64,000 nucleotides of DNA from Portulaca oleracea (Eukaryota; Streptophyta; Magnoliopsida; Caryophyllales; Portulacaceae). The DNA is taken from NCBI GenBank assembly GCA_029582165.1, contig CM055880.1, forward strand, positions 8,392,721-8,456,720. The letters run 5' to 3'. Positions 10,804 to 22,601 of the stretch are shown one piece after another. The translations under genes and the position numbers were made by a program. The notes under the pieces are model-generated. The model saw nothing but the letters and a program-made list of their open reading frames with translations. It was not told the origin of the DNA and ran no database searches. Within the stretch, counting starts at the first letter, position 1, and each line of letters opens with the position of its first letter.

Positions 10804-13800
10804 TGTAACGCCCCGGAAATTCAATTATAGAAAAGTCAAAGTCAAACTAACGTTAACAGACAAAATTTAGCGGAAGACTCAAACTCTTATTGGGCGTCAC
10901 TGCCGTATCCCCGAAGGAATACAAGGTGAGAAGGAAAACTACAACTGTCTGTCAACGGCAAACCAACTAACAAACTCATACTTAGAAATAAACCTCAAAA
11001 CTAACTTCAAGTCTTTCAAAAAGAAACATAACATATTTAACGACTTCTAGACATGTCGTTCTCACTTCTAATTCCCGTCCCCAGCATATAGATCTTCACC
11101 TGAAAACAAAACATTTAAAAAAATGAGTGGGAAAACTCAATAATGTCTACCCCTAACCGTTACAAACAATTCAAATTCATTTCAACTCATTTAAGGGAAA
11201 GGGGGAAAACACTCAAACCATTCTACAAAACCTTTAACCCTTAACTATTCTCCTCAACCCAACCAATCTATTTTATTATGCGGGCGGGATGCCATATCCC
11301 TTAAAGTAACGAATATCAGACCGGATCCCAGATCCTCTGCCTACCACAGGCTACGACCAAAATTATCAAAAGTTCACATTTCTGCCTACCAAAGGCTACG
11401 ACCAGGGTCCCAGACCCTTTGCCTACCACAGGCTACGACCGGAGTATCAAGAGTTCACATTTCCGCCTACCACAGGCTACGACCAGGGTCCCTGACCCTT
11501 TGCCTACCACAGGCTACGACCAAAACATCAAGAATTCACATTTCCGCCTACCACAGGCTACGACCAGGGTCCCTGACCCTTTTGCCTACCACAGGCTACG
11601 ACCAGAAAATCAAGAGTTCACATTTCCGCCTACCACAGGCTACGACCAGGGTCCTTGACCCTCTGCCTACCACAGGCTACGACCAAATAAACCCGCTTAA
11701 TGTTTCACTTGAATTATTAGTATCTTATGCAATCTCATCTCACAACTCTCAAGTCAAACCCAACCCAGGCTTATCAAAATCAATAATAAAACCACTAATA
11801 AAAGACCATCTCAATTTCAGTAACTCATAAATCCACCATTACAAACAAATATCAAAAACAGATGGCCACACTTTCCACATAAAGTCCCCTTTAGGGATGC
11901 AATTCTCAAAACAGATTAGAAAACATTAAAACATATTTAAAGAGCATTCCAGTGGGGATTAGAGCATAGACATTACCTGGTTAGCTTCACTTCATAGCAA
12001 AACGAACACACTTGAGCTCACTAACGACGCGAATTAGCTCGGGCCTAAAATAGAATAATTATTCTAATCAAAACGCGCCCGTCGAAGTTAGTATTAACTA
12101 CCTTCTAACTAACCCTCCCCTAGAAACCCTATAGGTTCCTATCAATCATGAATTTACACTTTAAATTACCTAACACATTCCAAGTAATCGCATAATAATA
12201 CCAAGTAAACCTTTTCAATCAACAACACATTCATTAGCAATTTCACATAACAAGACAGATTACAGCATCCACACAAAAAGGGTCGTAACTTGACTTTCCG
12301 ACATTCTATGGGTCTGGTTTTGGACTTTTCGGAAACCTCAGGATGTCTACTAAAACTCTTAAGTTGAACTCGAGACCCAAAACACGCTTAAAGGTCCTCA
12401 AAAACCATCATCTTCCAAAACTGTCCAGACCTGACCTAGGTCTGGTAATCGGGGTATAACTCGACTTATAAAATTCCAAAGTCCGGTCCGTAAAATTCCT
12501 ATGAAAGCTAACATCTAAGGGAAACTCCAGTCCAAAGGGTTCGATCAAAAGACAACTATACTAACCATGGTGACCCAATCTTTAGACCCCATCAAAACTG
12601 TCCCGTTACCGGTTTCCATTTAATTCGTAATTTCGGTTCTAACTTTCACCATTCGATCACGGGGTCCTAATTTGGGCTTAAAACAGTGACTAAGGTTAAA
12701 GGTAGTTAATCTAATTCAACTAATGTCCAAACATCAAACCTCCTATCATCAAAACCAAATTGTAAAACATGAAATCAACTTTAATAATTTAATCTAATCC
12801 TAAAACATGCATAAAATATCATACACTAACATGGCATACCTTACGTGCATTTATTCTAATACTAACCTTATAATAATCATGCGTGAATAACCTAATTCAT
12901 TAACTAAAATTACTACTAACTCATCAGACAATTAAAAATTGAAACATACTCTTCTATTCACGTACACAACCTACAACATCCACTCCTAACATAATCTGCA
13001 TGCACTTCGCTCAACTAAAACACACACATTTAATCTATAACAATACACACTTAAAATAACCATATTATAATCATTATAACCACCTAATAGTAACACAACT
13101 TCATTAAACTAATCACTAATAGTCTAATACTCCTAATCTTTTGAATCAGAACTACCCAAAATCAACAGTAGAGTTAGTGTTTACGTGAGATGGGCACAAG
13201 GCTGCTGGCGGTTTCCGGTGAGACTGAGGGCAGATTCTGGCGACAGAGCGATGACTGGGCGGGAGTCAGCGGCGTCGACGTCCAACAACGAGGTCACGGT
13301 GATCGGGGTGGCTGGGTCGAACGCACAACAGCACAACGGCAAACGTCGATGCTTCGGTTCGGCGGCTGGGCAGTGGTCTCCGGCGATTAGTGCACCGACC
13401 TCCGACGTCTGAGCAGCGACCGCGATGGTCTTGGTGCGGCGCGACCTAGCAAGAATCGAACGGAGGGAGAGCGAGAGTGAGAGTGAGAGTGAGTGCGAAC
13501 GAGAAAGAGAGGGTGGAAGAGCGGTGGTTGCTGGGCTCGGGGCGGCGGCCGGCGACGCCGTTGATTGGAGGGGACGGTAGAGAGAAAAGAATCACGGTGT
13601 GTGTGTGTTGTGTTTTTGAGTTTGTTGTAGGTTTAACTAATCTAATACCCTCTAATCTCCCTCCTCTTAACAGATTAGTGATTCTAATCCAACTCTAACA
13701 ACCTCCCTAATCGACTACTAACTTAAATCTTAACCAACTCTATCTCAACTAAACCCCTACTACTACTAATATAATATATAATACTGATAATACTACTAAT

Positions 13801-13850
13801 CCCCACATAACAATAACACTCCCATGATTCTTCACGTAATAAGCATAGTA

Positions 13851-13883
<33 letters not shown>

Positions 13884-14144
13884 CATAATACAACACATAA
13901 TACTAATAATCATATAAGAGAAATGCTAATCATATAACAATTATAATCACTTAATAATACTAATAATAATAATCATGTATTTATAACAATAATCACAACC
14001 CCTGATATTACTAATATACCCTTGGAGTCCCCCAACGATTCTATGAGCTCAAGTGTTAGCAACAATAATAACAAATAACGAAGTCAAACCTAATTTACTA
14101 ACGACGTCACGGTCAACATCTTTGGATTTTTTTCGGGTTTTACA
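10804..14144 (-). mobile_element. Solo LTR of a Ty3/gypsy element
   Basis: The 3341-bp unit starts TGTAACGCCCCGG and ends GGGTTTTACA on the plus strand. The 5-bp duplication AGTAT flanks it at 10799-10803 and 14145-14149. There is no internal coding region, primer site or second LTR, so this is one LTR left after recombination. Minus orientation is preferred because plant gypsy LTRs of this kind commonly end GGGGCGTTACA next to a tRNA-Met primer site. The GC-rich stretch at 13190-13600 would then be the 5' untranslated leader; short frames there are not genes. Confidence 0.85.
11339..11684. repeat. Higher-order tandem array in the solo LTR
   Basis: Nine copies of GCCTACCACAGGCTACGACC start at 11339, 11384, 11421, 11465, 11502, 11546, 11584, 11628 and 11665. 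The spacing alternates between about 44 and 37 bp, giving an 81-82-bp higher-order period. One spacer is TCAAGAGTTCACATTTC-like. The other is AGGGTCCCTGACCCTTT, itself an inverted repeat (GGGTC/GACCC). Confidence 0.95.
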
Positions 14145-14880
14145 AGTATTTAGTGTATAAATTAAATGCCAAGAAACTACTCCCTCCGTTCCATATTAAT
14201 TACCACTTTAACTATTTTTTTTGTTTCAAAATAATTATAGCTTTCCATTTCTCAATATCTAGTTTAATTTAATTATATTAATTTTAGTAATTATGTTAAG
14301 TTTTTACTTTTCACAATAAAAATTACTCTCGCTAACATTTTCTCACTACCTAAACCTTGATATGTGAAAAAAAACTTTTGAGCACAGTGTTATTTAATTG
14401 TTTGGGTAATTTTTTTTAATAGAGGTAAATTTTGTACAACTAAAATTATTAGAATTTAATTTTCCTTACTCATGAGTGTATTTTGTACGTATGTTAAAGT
14501 AATTTTAAGCCAAGTACTTTAACATATGACTAGGATAGCTTTAGGTCTCCTTGGAGCTTAGTACTTGACAAGTTTGCAAGGTGTTGTGATTTCTATCAAA
14601 TGAATTTGCAAATTGCAATGTAAGAATTAATGAGTGTTATTGTAGTCATATGTGACTTTTAGTGTTGTCTTTTTCCTTCTACATGCGTGTAATTGTGCAA
14701 GCAATTATTCATCATGATTTGGAATCACATAGTACATGAAAAGTCACCTATCCATAAATTTGTTGAAATGTCTTTTTTTAGCACTGTATGCTTCAATAAT
14801 TTTTTGTTTAGGGTTTAGGACATTTTGTTTCCAAGAAATTAGCCATAGTTAATAATAGAGGCAAGATCATTATCACATAT
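14145..14880. other. AT-rich intergenic, Stowaway-like terminus
   Basis: Apart from the LTR's TSD and a CTCCCTCCGTTCC terminus at 14179-14195, I see nothing that supports a gene or a complete element. Confidence 0.5.
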
Positions 14881-15480
14881 TTATTTGAGTTTTTGGATGC
14901 TAATATACTGAACTTTTGGGGTATTGGACAATAATGAACTGAACTTTGACTTTGGATAATAATACACTGTATTTTGGGAGGTGTTGAACAATAATGCACC
15001 CATGGCGATTTCGGTAGTGACTGACTTGGTGGCAATCCTATATAGCAGGTGGAGGAGATTAATTGGTCCACTAATATTTAAATTTATGACATGTTAGCTA
15101 ATCTACACATAAGCAACGAGAATCAACTTTGAAAAGTTAAAAAAAACATAAAATCACATTTGTTTAAACGAGTGTCCCCTGAAAGATTGTTGTTGTAGTT
15201 GTATAAAATCACCTTTGCATGTGTAGATTAGTTGACATGTCATAAATTTAGATATTATTTAACTTATTCATTTTCTCGGTCTGCCAGTAAAATCATCACC
15301 AAGTCAGCCCCCTTCGAAATTTTTTCGGCTGCATTATTGTTCAACACCCCTCAAAGTTCAATGCACTATTGTCCAATGTCAAAGTTCAATGCACTATTGT
15401 CCAATGTCAAAGTTCAGTGCATTATTGTCCAATACCCCAAAAGTTCAGTATATTAACGTCCAAAAATCCTATTTATTTCT
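14880..15480. mobile_element. Fold-back (long terminal inverted repeat) element
   Basis: The sequence from about 14890 to 15115 returns as the reverse complement at about 15220-15475. For example, TAATATACTGAACTTTTGGGG on the left answers CCCCAAAAGTTCAGTATATTA on the right. The right arm contains a 28-bp unit (AAGTTCAATGCACTATTGTCC...) repeated almost three times, where the left arm has about two. The loop is roughly 100 bp. No transposase frame and no clear target duplication were found, so the superfamily is unresolved. Confidence 0.75.
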
Positions 15481-16533
15481 TCTATACAGGAAAAGAGGCG
15501 TGAACGAAAAATTTGACTGAACAACCTGTCTGGTTATGCATGTGTCTGTTATGTTGTGTTCACATACGAATTTACTCTTTCATCCTTGAATATAATAAAT
15601 AATCAGTAACTTGCCTTATAGATTGTTTTGACATATAAATTTACTCTTTTACTCTTAAGTACAATGACCAAGAATCCTAGCCTAGAACGAAAATTAAGTT
15701 ACTAAATCTATCACTTTGGACGAGAAGGTTAAATACAATTTAAATAATTATTGATATCTATTTCAATATTGATTTGTTTTTTAAGTAATGAAGGTGCTAT
15801 ATATATATTTTTTTCAAATTAAACTTTGGTAAGATTTGAAAGGTTTGCGAGTGATTAATACATATTACTTATATTCAAAGTTTATTGAATTTGGAATGAT
15901 GTACAAGTAATGTAGAGAAATGTTTGTGAATTTCTATTATTCACTTGCTTATATTCATCAACTAAGTTAATTCTTTGCACGTTGACCATCATTTGAGTAT
16001 ATTTGTAAGTCTTATTTACCATGTGATAAGTATGTAGTCAACAAACTACTTGGGGTAATAATAAGAATTTACGAGGGAAAATTTGTAATTGAGTCAGATG
16101 CAATACGTCGGAATTAGACTTGTCAATTCGGGCGGGTCGGGTCGGGTTCGGTATGCCCCATATTCCAAGTTTGTTACATTTCAGATTTGAAAAACCGGGT
16201 CGGATCAGTTTTTGCTAGCAATAGTCGGAATACTTAACTTGAGGTACCTATTTTGTAGCTTCTTGACCATCTTCATGATTAGAAAGGTTATCACACTGCC
16301 CATTAGCTGATTCTAAAGATAGATGGTTATATACTTGATTCACAAGCTGAGACATGTAGCTCTTTTGGATAGAGAACTTATACCTAGTTGCATTCTTAAT
16401 GAGTTATTAAGTGGTTAGGAGATGCAATTATATTTTTTATACACTTAGGTAAATATAGGAATAAATAACTCTTTATTATAAGTTGTTAGTTTTAATCTTA
16501 ACGATTATTCCCAGGAAAAAGTACGTTAAGGGT
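15481..16533. other. AT-rich intergenic
   Basis: No gene is supported. A GGGCGGGTCGGGTCGGGTTCGG stretch at about 16128-16151 resembles the short G-rich repeats found in plant dispersed repeats. GTTAAGGGT at 16525-16533 is a candidate target duplication for the LINE that follows. Confidence 0.5.
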
Positions 16534-18655
16534 CTATCTATGATAATATTCTTGTCACTCATGAAATTATGCACAAGTTTAAATTGTTGAAGGCCAAAAA
16601 TGGATGGGTTATAGTAAAACTAGATATGGAAAATGTGTATGATCGCATAGAATTAGATTTTTTAAGAGATTGTTTAAGTAAAATGGGGTTTAATGAAAAA
16701 TGGATAAGCCTTGTAGAGCAGTGTGTGAATACTATCTCTTATTCGTTATTAATCAATGGCTCCACTTATGGTTTTTTCAAACTATCGAGAGGTCTAAGGC
16801 AAGGGGATACCCTATCTCCTTACCTATTTTTAATATGCATGAATGTGTTTAGCCATATGCTTGAAAAGGTGTCTGAGGAAGCTAAGACTGGTTTGGGAAT
16901 TAAAATTGCTCAGCAAACCATGAAAATCCCCGGTCTTTTTTTTTTTTTTTTTTTTTTTTTGCAGATGATTGTTTGTTTTTTTGTAAAGCTTCGGCGTTAG
17001 CGGCGACCAAATTAAAACAAATCATTCTAAAATTTTGTGATATGTTCGGACAACTGATTAACTTCCATAAATCAAAGTTAATATTTTCTAAGAACACTAC
17101 GAATCATATAAAATATATGATTAGAGGCACTTTTAATATCCCCATCACGGAATCAGTGGGGAAGTATTTGGGTTGTATGATTAAACAGGACAGACGTACG
17201 TTGGGAGATTTCAAGGAATTAATAGGAAGAGCGACGGACAGGATGACAGCCTGAAAAGCTAATTCTCTGTCTAAAGCGGGATGTATCGTCCTGATACAAT
17301 CGAATTTAGAATCTCTACCTGCACACACGATGCAATGTTTCAAACTTCCTAAAGCGGCATGTTTGAGTCTTGATAAAATCAATAGGAATTTTTTCTGGAA
17401 AAAGAGTAATGAGAACCAGGGAATGCCAATGGTGGCGTGGGATACGATCTGTCTTCCTAAAGAATATGGAGGTCTGGGTTTACGAAGGATGGAAGCTATA
17501 AATCTAGCCTTTCAATGCAAACTTGCATGGAAGGTGATTTCAGGAGAGACTCCTTGGGCAAAAATTATGAGACAAAAATATTTACACATGGAGGACTTTT
17601 TTAATTATAAAAACAAAAATGTGGATTCGCCAGTTTGGAAAAATATTCTGAAGGTAAGATGAGAGACATTATGCAGAAGGGAATATGTTGGACAGTTGGT
17701 GATGGAAAATCTATAAAAGTTTGGAAGGATAATTGGATTGATGGACAACCCCTAAGAGCAGTGTGTGATAACCAGGATAACACCAACGATATGATTTAAC
17801 CATTGATAACTTTATTACCCAAGATAAAACTTGGGATATAGAGAAACTCCAGTTGTATGTTTAAGACCCAAGAATTATTCAAAAAATTTTAGGGATTCCC
17901 ATAAATATCTTGGAGGATCAAGACGAACTTTATTGGGGGCTTACTGGGGGATGAACTTTTTTCTACAAAGACGGCTACTAGAATTATCCAGGACTATCTT
18001 AAACAATCAGAACAATGGGAATTTCGATGGATTTGGAAAATTGACATTCCTCCCAAATTGGGAGTTTTCCTCTGGCTCTGTCTGCACAATGCCTTACCAA
18101 CTAGAGACAATCTTCTAAGGAGAATAATCCATCTTGACCCGATATGTCCCCTTTGCCTTGATGACGTTGAAAGCGATGTGCATCTTTTTTGGGACTGTTT
18201 AATAACGCAAAGAGTGTGGAATATCGCGAGAAAACATGGTTGGATTTCGGTGACAGACTCTAATCCCTTAAATGGATCTATTCAACAATTCCTGGAAGAC
18301 AAGAAAAGCATGGATAAGAAAAAAGAGCTAATTAGGGGAACTTTCCTTTTATGGACGATTTGGAAGCATAGGAAAGAAGCGATCTTCTGACAAAAGATCT
18401 TTAGACCGCTGCATTGTCTCATACAAGCAAAAAGAAATGTTGAGGAGTGGCAAATTCGGAATAATTCGATGGTAGAGAATCATGGTAGCACCTTGGCGGG
18501 AGAGTATGTCACTTCTCAACTCCTTGTAAAGTGGCATACCCTGCCTGTGGGAGCGATCAAACTAAACTTCGACGGCTCTTTTATTCACAATTCAGCGGCG
18601 GGAGGTTTCATCGTTCGAGATTGGTGGGAAGCGGTGCTGAGAGGGGGTTCAAGGA
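16534..18655 (+). pseudogene. LINE ORF2 fragment: RT, zf-RVT-like, start of RNase H
   Basis: A 5'-truncated L1-type ORF2 is spread over several frames. RT motifs are KLDMENVYDRIELDFL, LRQGDTLSPYLF and, after a T25 tract, the catalytic ADD box. The thumb region follows (KYLGCMIK; LSKAGCIVLIQS; PKEYGGLGLRR). A zf-RVT-like module follows (WLCLHNALPTRDNL; CPLCLDDVESDVHLFWDC). The RNase H start (LPVGAIKLNFDGSF) is cut at 18655 by a copia element and resumes at 23662. Multiple frameshifts and stops make it inactive. The endonuclease domain and ORF1 are missing, as expected for a 5'-truncated insertion. Confidence 0.85.
16936..16960 (+). repeat. T25 homopolymer inside LINE RT
   Basis: Twenty-five T residues lie directly before GCAGATGAT, the codons for the catalytic ADD motif. 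The tract replaces the phenylalanine codons normally preceding it and throws the frame out. Confidence 0.95.
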
Positions 18656-18888
18656 TGTAGAAAGAGGTAAGAATGAGAGAAATCTTAGGAGTTGATTCCC
18701 TGATCTCATTGCCATAAAAGGATACAAACAACCCTATAAATAGGGAAGAGAAACAGAAAGGAAAAACAAACAAGAAAAGGAAGGAAATACAAGATCAAGG
18801 AAAATCAAGATCTTGATACAAGAATCGAGCTAATACAACTAAATACACATCTTCCTAAAAAGCTCATATGACAGCATATAGCTTCACA
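18656..18888 (-). repeat. 3' LTR of the copia element
   Basis: This 233-bp LTR begins TGTGAAGC and ends TCTACA on the minus strand. It contains CCCTATTTATAGGG (18732-18745), a palindromic TATA-like core. It differs from 23424-23656 at four sites: three transitions and one transversion. Confidence 0.95.
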
Positions 18889-18899
18889 GCCCCCCTCAA
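18889..18899 (-). promoter_or_regulatory. Polypurine tract of the copia element
   Basis: On the minus strand TTGAGGGGGGC abuts the TGTGAAGC start of the 3' LTR. This is the expected position and composition for the plus-strand primer. Confidence 0.8.
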
Positions 18900-21356
18900 G
18901 GTGGACTGGGAGGGGATTCGAGCAGACCCAGCCTTGAAGATATAAAATTATGCTGGAATTCTCCAAGACTTTTGGTCATAATATCTGCTAGTTGGTGTGA
19001 ACTGGAGACATGTGTAGTCTTGATGAAACCTTCCTGAATTTTGTCCCTCACATAATGACAATCAATTCTAATGTGCTTAGTCCTCTCATGAAACACATGA
19101 TTTTCTGCTATGTACTGGGCAACCTTATTATCACAATACATCACAATAGGATCTGTGAGAGGAATGTGAAAATCTGCTAATATTTGATCAATCCATTCCA
19201 CTCGAAAGCGATTCTTTGACATGGCCTCGCATCTCGGCTGTGGATTTTGAAACTGTCTTTTGTTTCTTTGTTTTCCATGAAACAAGACAGGAGCCAATGA
19301 AGATGCAGTAACCTGTTAATGATCTGGCTGTGTATTTACAGCTTCCCCAGTCTGCATCAGTATATGCTTGAACTTGAAGGGAGCTATCTACAGGATAGAA
19401 TAGCCCTTTATTGATGCTGTTTTTCAGATATCGAAGGACATGTAAGGCTGCTTTAAGATGTTTATCAGTAGGTGTTTGGAGAAACTGAGACAAGTGTTGG
19501 ACGGCATAGCTTATGTCTGGCCTTGTGAGAGTTAGATATAGGAGTCTTCCTATCAATCTTCTGTACATGGTTGCATCAACAAGGGGTGTGCCGGAATCAA
19601 TGGATAGCTTGAGTCCAGTAGGTAAAGGAAACTTTGTTGGTTTGCAGCTAGTGAGACCTGCATCAGATAAAATATCAATTATAAATTTTCTTTGATTCAA
19701 AAAAGTGTCTTCCTTGCATCGACTTATTTCTAAGCCAAGAAAGAATCTTGCTAGTCCAAGGTCTTTAATGGTGAAAGTGGCATGTAGGCTGTCTTTGAGT
19801 ATTTTGATCCCTTCAATATCGTTTCCAGTGATGAGCAAGTCATCTACATAAACCAAGACATAGATGCACCCAGTGTTAGAATCTTTAGTAAAGAGAGAAT
19901 AATCACTTTTGGATTGATAGAAGCCTTGTTTAGACAGGAACTTAGTTAATTCAAAGTTCCATTGTCTGGAGGCCTGTTTCAATCCATAAAGTGATTTAAT
20001 CAACTTACAAACTTGGCCTGAGCCTTGAGGAGGAATCATATAAATTTCTTCATCAATGAATCCATGCAAAAAAGCATTATTAATGTCTAGCTGATGCAAA
20101 TCCCACTGTTTTATGGTAGCTAAGGCAACAAAAATTCTAACAGTTCCAAGCTTAGCAACAGGAGAAAAAGTATGTTTGTAGTCTTTGTCTTTTATTTGAA
20201 GAAAACCTCTTATAACCAGTCTGGCTTTGTATCTTTCAATATTGCCATCAGGTCTGAATTTCACCTTGTACACCCATTTTGATGAGAGGGCCTTTTTATC
20301 TGATGGAAGAGTGGTGAGAACCCAGGTTCCATTGGATTCTAGAGCACTCAGCTCTTTTTCCATGGCTTCGACCCATCTGGGGTGTTTGATAGCCTGCTCA
20401 TAGGAATTTGGTTCTGGTACTTGCATAACAGCTGCTAGAGATGTGATATAATCTTTTGTCATATGATTGAATTGAGCTTTGGTGAAAAGAGGATAAGTGA
20501 CACTAGTGTTGAAACTGTGAGACTGAGTAAAAGTATTTCTATGCGTCTGTTGGGTTTGAGTATAATCTTTGAGCCAGACTGGTGGATTTCTTTGTCTGTT
20601 GGATCTTCTAAGTTGACTTTTCTCTTGAGAGGGGATCTCAACATTAACTGGATCAGAGGTCTCACTGTCTGAATGATCAGTGATATTATCTGCTGCATTG
20701 TCAGAGGCTGAAACAGGTTCAAGAGCTGAAATATGATCATTAACATAATTTATGTTGGTCACAGGTAAAACATCACCATGGTTAGTTTGGTTGTCATGAG
20801 AATTATCTAACTCAAAAGAAATTGGATGGAATTCCCATAAAATAGGATCATCAGAAGCAGAAGTATTTGTGTTATTTTTGAAAGGGAGAATTTCTTCCTT
20901 GAATATAACATCCCTAGAGTGAAAAACCTTTTTCGTTTGTGAGTCATAAAGCTTATATCCCTTATATCCAAAGGTGTAACCTAGAAGAATGCATTTAGCA
21001 GCCCTAGGTTCCATCTTGTCTTTATTCTTTAAATCAACAGCAAAGCATAAAGATCCTATGGTTTTAAGATTAGTTAGATTAGGTTTAACACCATGGAGAA
21101 GTTCATAAGGACTTTTCCAATTTAATTTGGCCACAGGTAACATATTAATAATGTGAGTTGAAGCAAGAACATATTCTCCCCAAAATCTTTTAGGGAGGGA
21201 GGCATGAAACCTAAGAGCTCTAGCAGTGTCAAGTAAATGTCTGTGCTTCCTCTCAACTACCCCATTCTGCGGGGGAGTATATGGGATAGATCTTTGGTGA
21301 ACAATCCCTAAATCCGAAAACAATTGGTGGCAGGATTTGTTGAGGAATTTGCACAT
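18896..21356 (-). pseudogene. Copia integrase C-terminus, RT and RNase H
   Basis: On the minus strand, 21356-19188 encodes integrase residues from FSDLGIVHQRSIPYTPPQNG onward (including the third acidic residue in GVVERKHR). A variable linker follows, then RT: SKWVYKVKFRPDGNIERYKA, LDINNAFLHG, SLYGLKQASRQW and the catalytic VYVDDLLI. RNase H follows with YTDADWGSC and SKSTAE. A frameshift near 19200-19290 moves the RNase H end into 19297-18896 (MYCDNKVAQYIAENHVFHERTKHI; HQLADIMTKSL). The protein would copy RNA into cDNA and integrate it. It is nearly full length but frame-broken. Confidence 0.92.
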
Positions 21357-21910
21357 TATCGCCTTACCATGACAACACTAGTGTTAAATTGAGTTCTGAC
21401 CATTGTCAAGAATTTTTGTATTATATTGCACACATGAGTTTTGTCAGATAAAAGATGAGTCCAAGTATTCCTTGAATAGTCATCCACAAAGGTTAAAAAA
21501 TATGAAGAGCCATCAATGTTAAGAGTCTTATAGGGACCCCAAAGATCAATATGTAATAGTTGAAAAATGCAAGAGGTTTGAATAGAACTTTTAGGAAAGG
21601 GCAATCTGTGGGCCTTTGCAAGAACACAGGTTTCACAAAAAAAAGTACTATCTTTAACATTCTTACATTCAGGTATGTGCATCATCTTAGAAACAGAAGC
21701 ATGTCCAAGTCTATTATGTAAAACATATAACAAAGATTTACTAGGAAATTGGTGTGTCTCAGGTTCAGAAAAAGTAGAAAGACAAAGCTTTGGAGATTGT
21801 CTGCTGGTATCCGGATAGATCTTGAACAATCCAGTAGAAGTCCCAACTTTGGCAACCATTCTCTTAGTTAAAAGATCCTGAAAAATACAGTAATTAGGAA
21901 AAAAGTGCAA
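21356..21910 (-). pseudogene. Copia GAG-pre-integrase and integrase core
   Basis: The minus-strand frame carries the zinc-binding HHCC region (HNRLGHAS...CETCVLAKAHRLPF) and the start of the integrase core with LHIDLWGPYKT and FVDDYSR (first catalytic Asp). The second catalytic Asp is expected right where this frame ends (VVMVRR, stop). The bases GGCGATAATG encode the D-N pair only in a third frame, so small indels have disrupted the active site. Confidence 0.88.
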
Positions 21911-22547
21911 AGATAATTCTTGATCCTTTAAAAGCTTTAGATAAAAGATTGTATCTAAATTCAGGAATAAAGAGAACTCCTTGTAATTTGACTTTTTCTG
22001 TTAGATTGACATCACCTATCTTAGTAACTATCTTTAAAGATCCATCAGGAAGGACAATCTGAGTTAATTTAGTAAGATTCTGCACATTATGTAGAATGGA
22101 TAGCTCAAAGGTCATGTGATCACTAGCTCCTGTGTCTATGACCCAAGGATGTTTTTCCCTTTGCATATTACAATTTATTGTGTTACCTGCAAATTGAGGA
22201 TTATCAGCAAACGGAGCATAAGCTTTACCAGCAGGTTCTTTGTTGATTCTTGCTACTTCTTGTGCCAAGGCTCGTAGGAATTTGCTGTCAAACTTTGATA
22301 TGGGGCTGGAAGATTCTTCTGCTTCATTATTCTCCAAAGGATTATCCTCAATCTTCTTCACATTTCCAGCTAGTTTTTGAGAGGTTTGACTCTTTTGCTT
22401 GGTCTCCTTAGGCCCTGTGTACCAATCTGGGTAGCCAACAAGAAGGAAACATTGATCCTCAGTGTGACCTGTCTTTTTACAATGGTTACAAAACCTCTTA
22501 CTCTTTTCTTTCTTGGAATCTTTGGTGTATTTGTTGTTCTTGGCCAA
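21894..22547 (-). pseudogene. Copia zinc knuckle and protease
   Basis: This frame has the CNHCKKTGHTEDQC knuckle (CX2CX4HX4C, residues about 20-33), a glutamate-rich linker, then the aspartic protease catalytic triad in WVIDTGASDHMT. The knuckle binds RNA in the particle and the protease matures the polyprotein. It is separated from the capsid ORF (22602-23375) by a stop near 22600, and it ends in a frame change at about 21900. Confidence 0.9.
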
Positions 22548-22601
22548 AAATGATGAAGAGGCTCCATCATTTTCTTGATTCCTTTAATCAAGCAAAGAAA
22601 C

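Noticed and set aside
11419..11830. Open frames of 79 and 82 aa with repeating PTTGYDQ units
   Set aside because: They are produced by the 81-82-bp tandem array in a non-coding LTR; codons simply follow the repeat.
13185..13698. Small GC-rich genes (75, 66 and 73 aa)
   Set aside because: They lie in the GC-rich leader part of a minus-strand LTR, overlap one another and have no recognisable motif.
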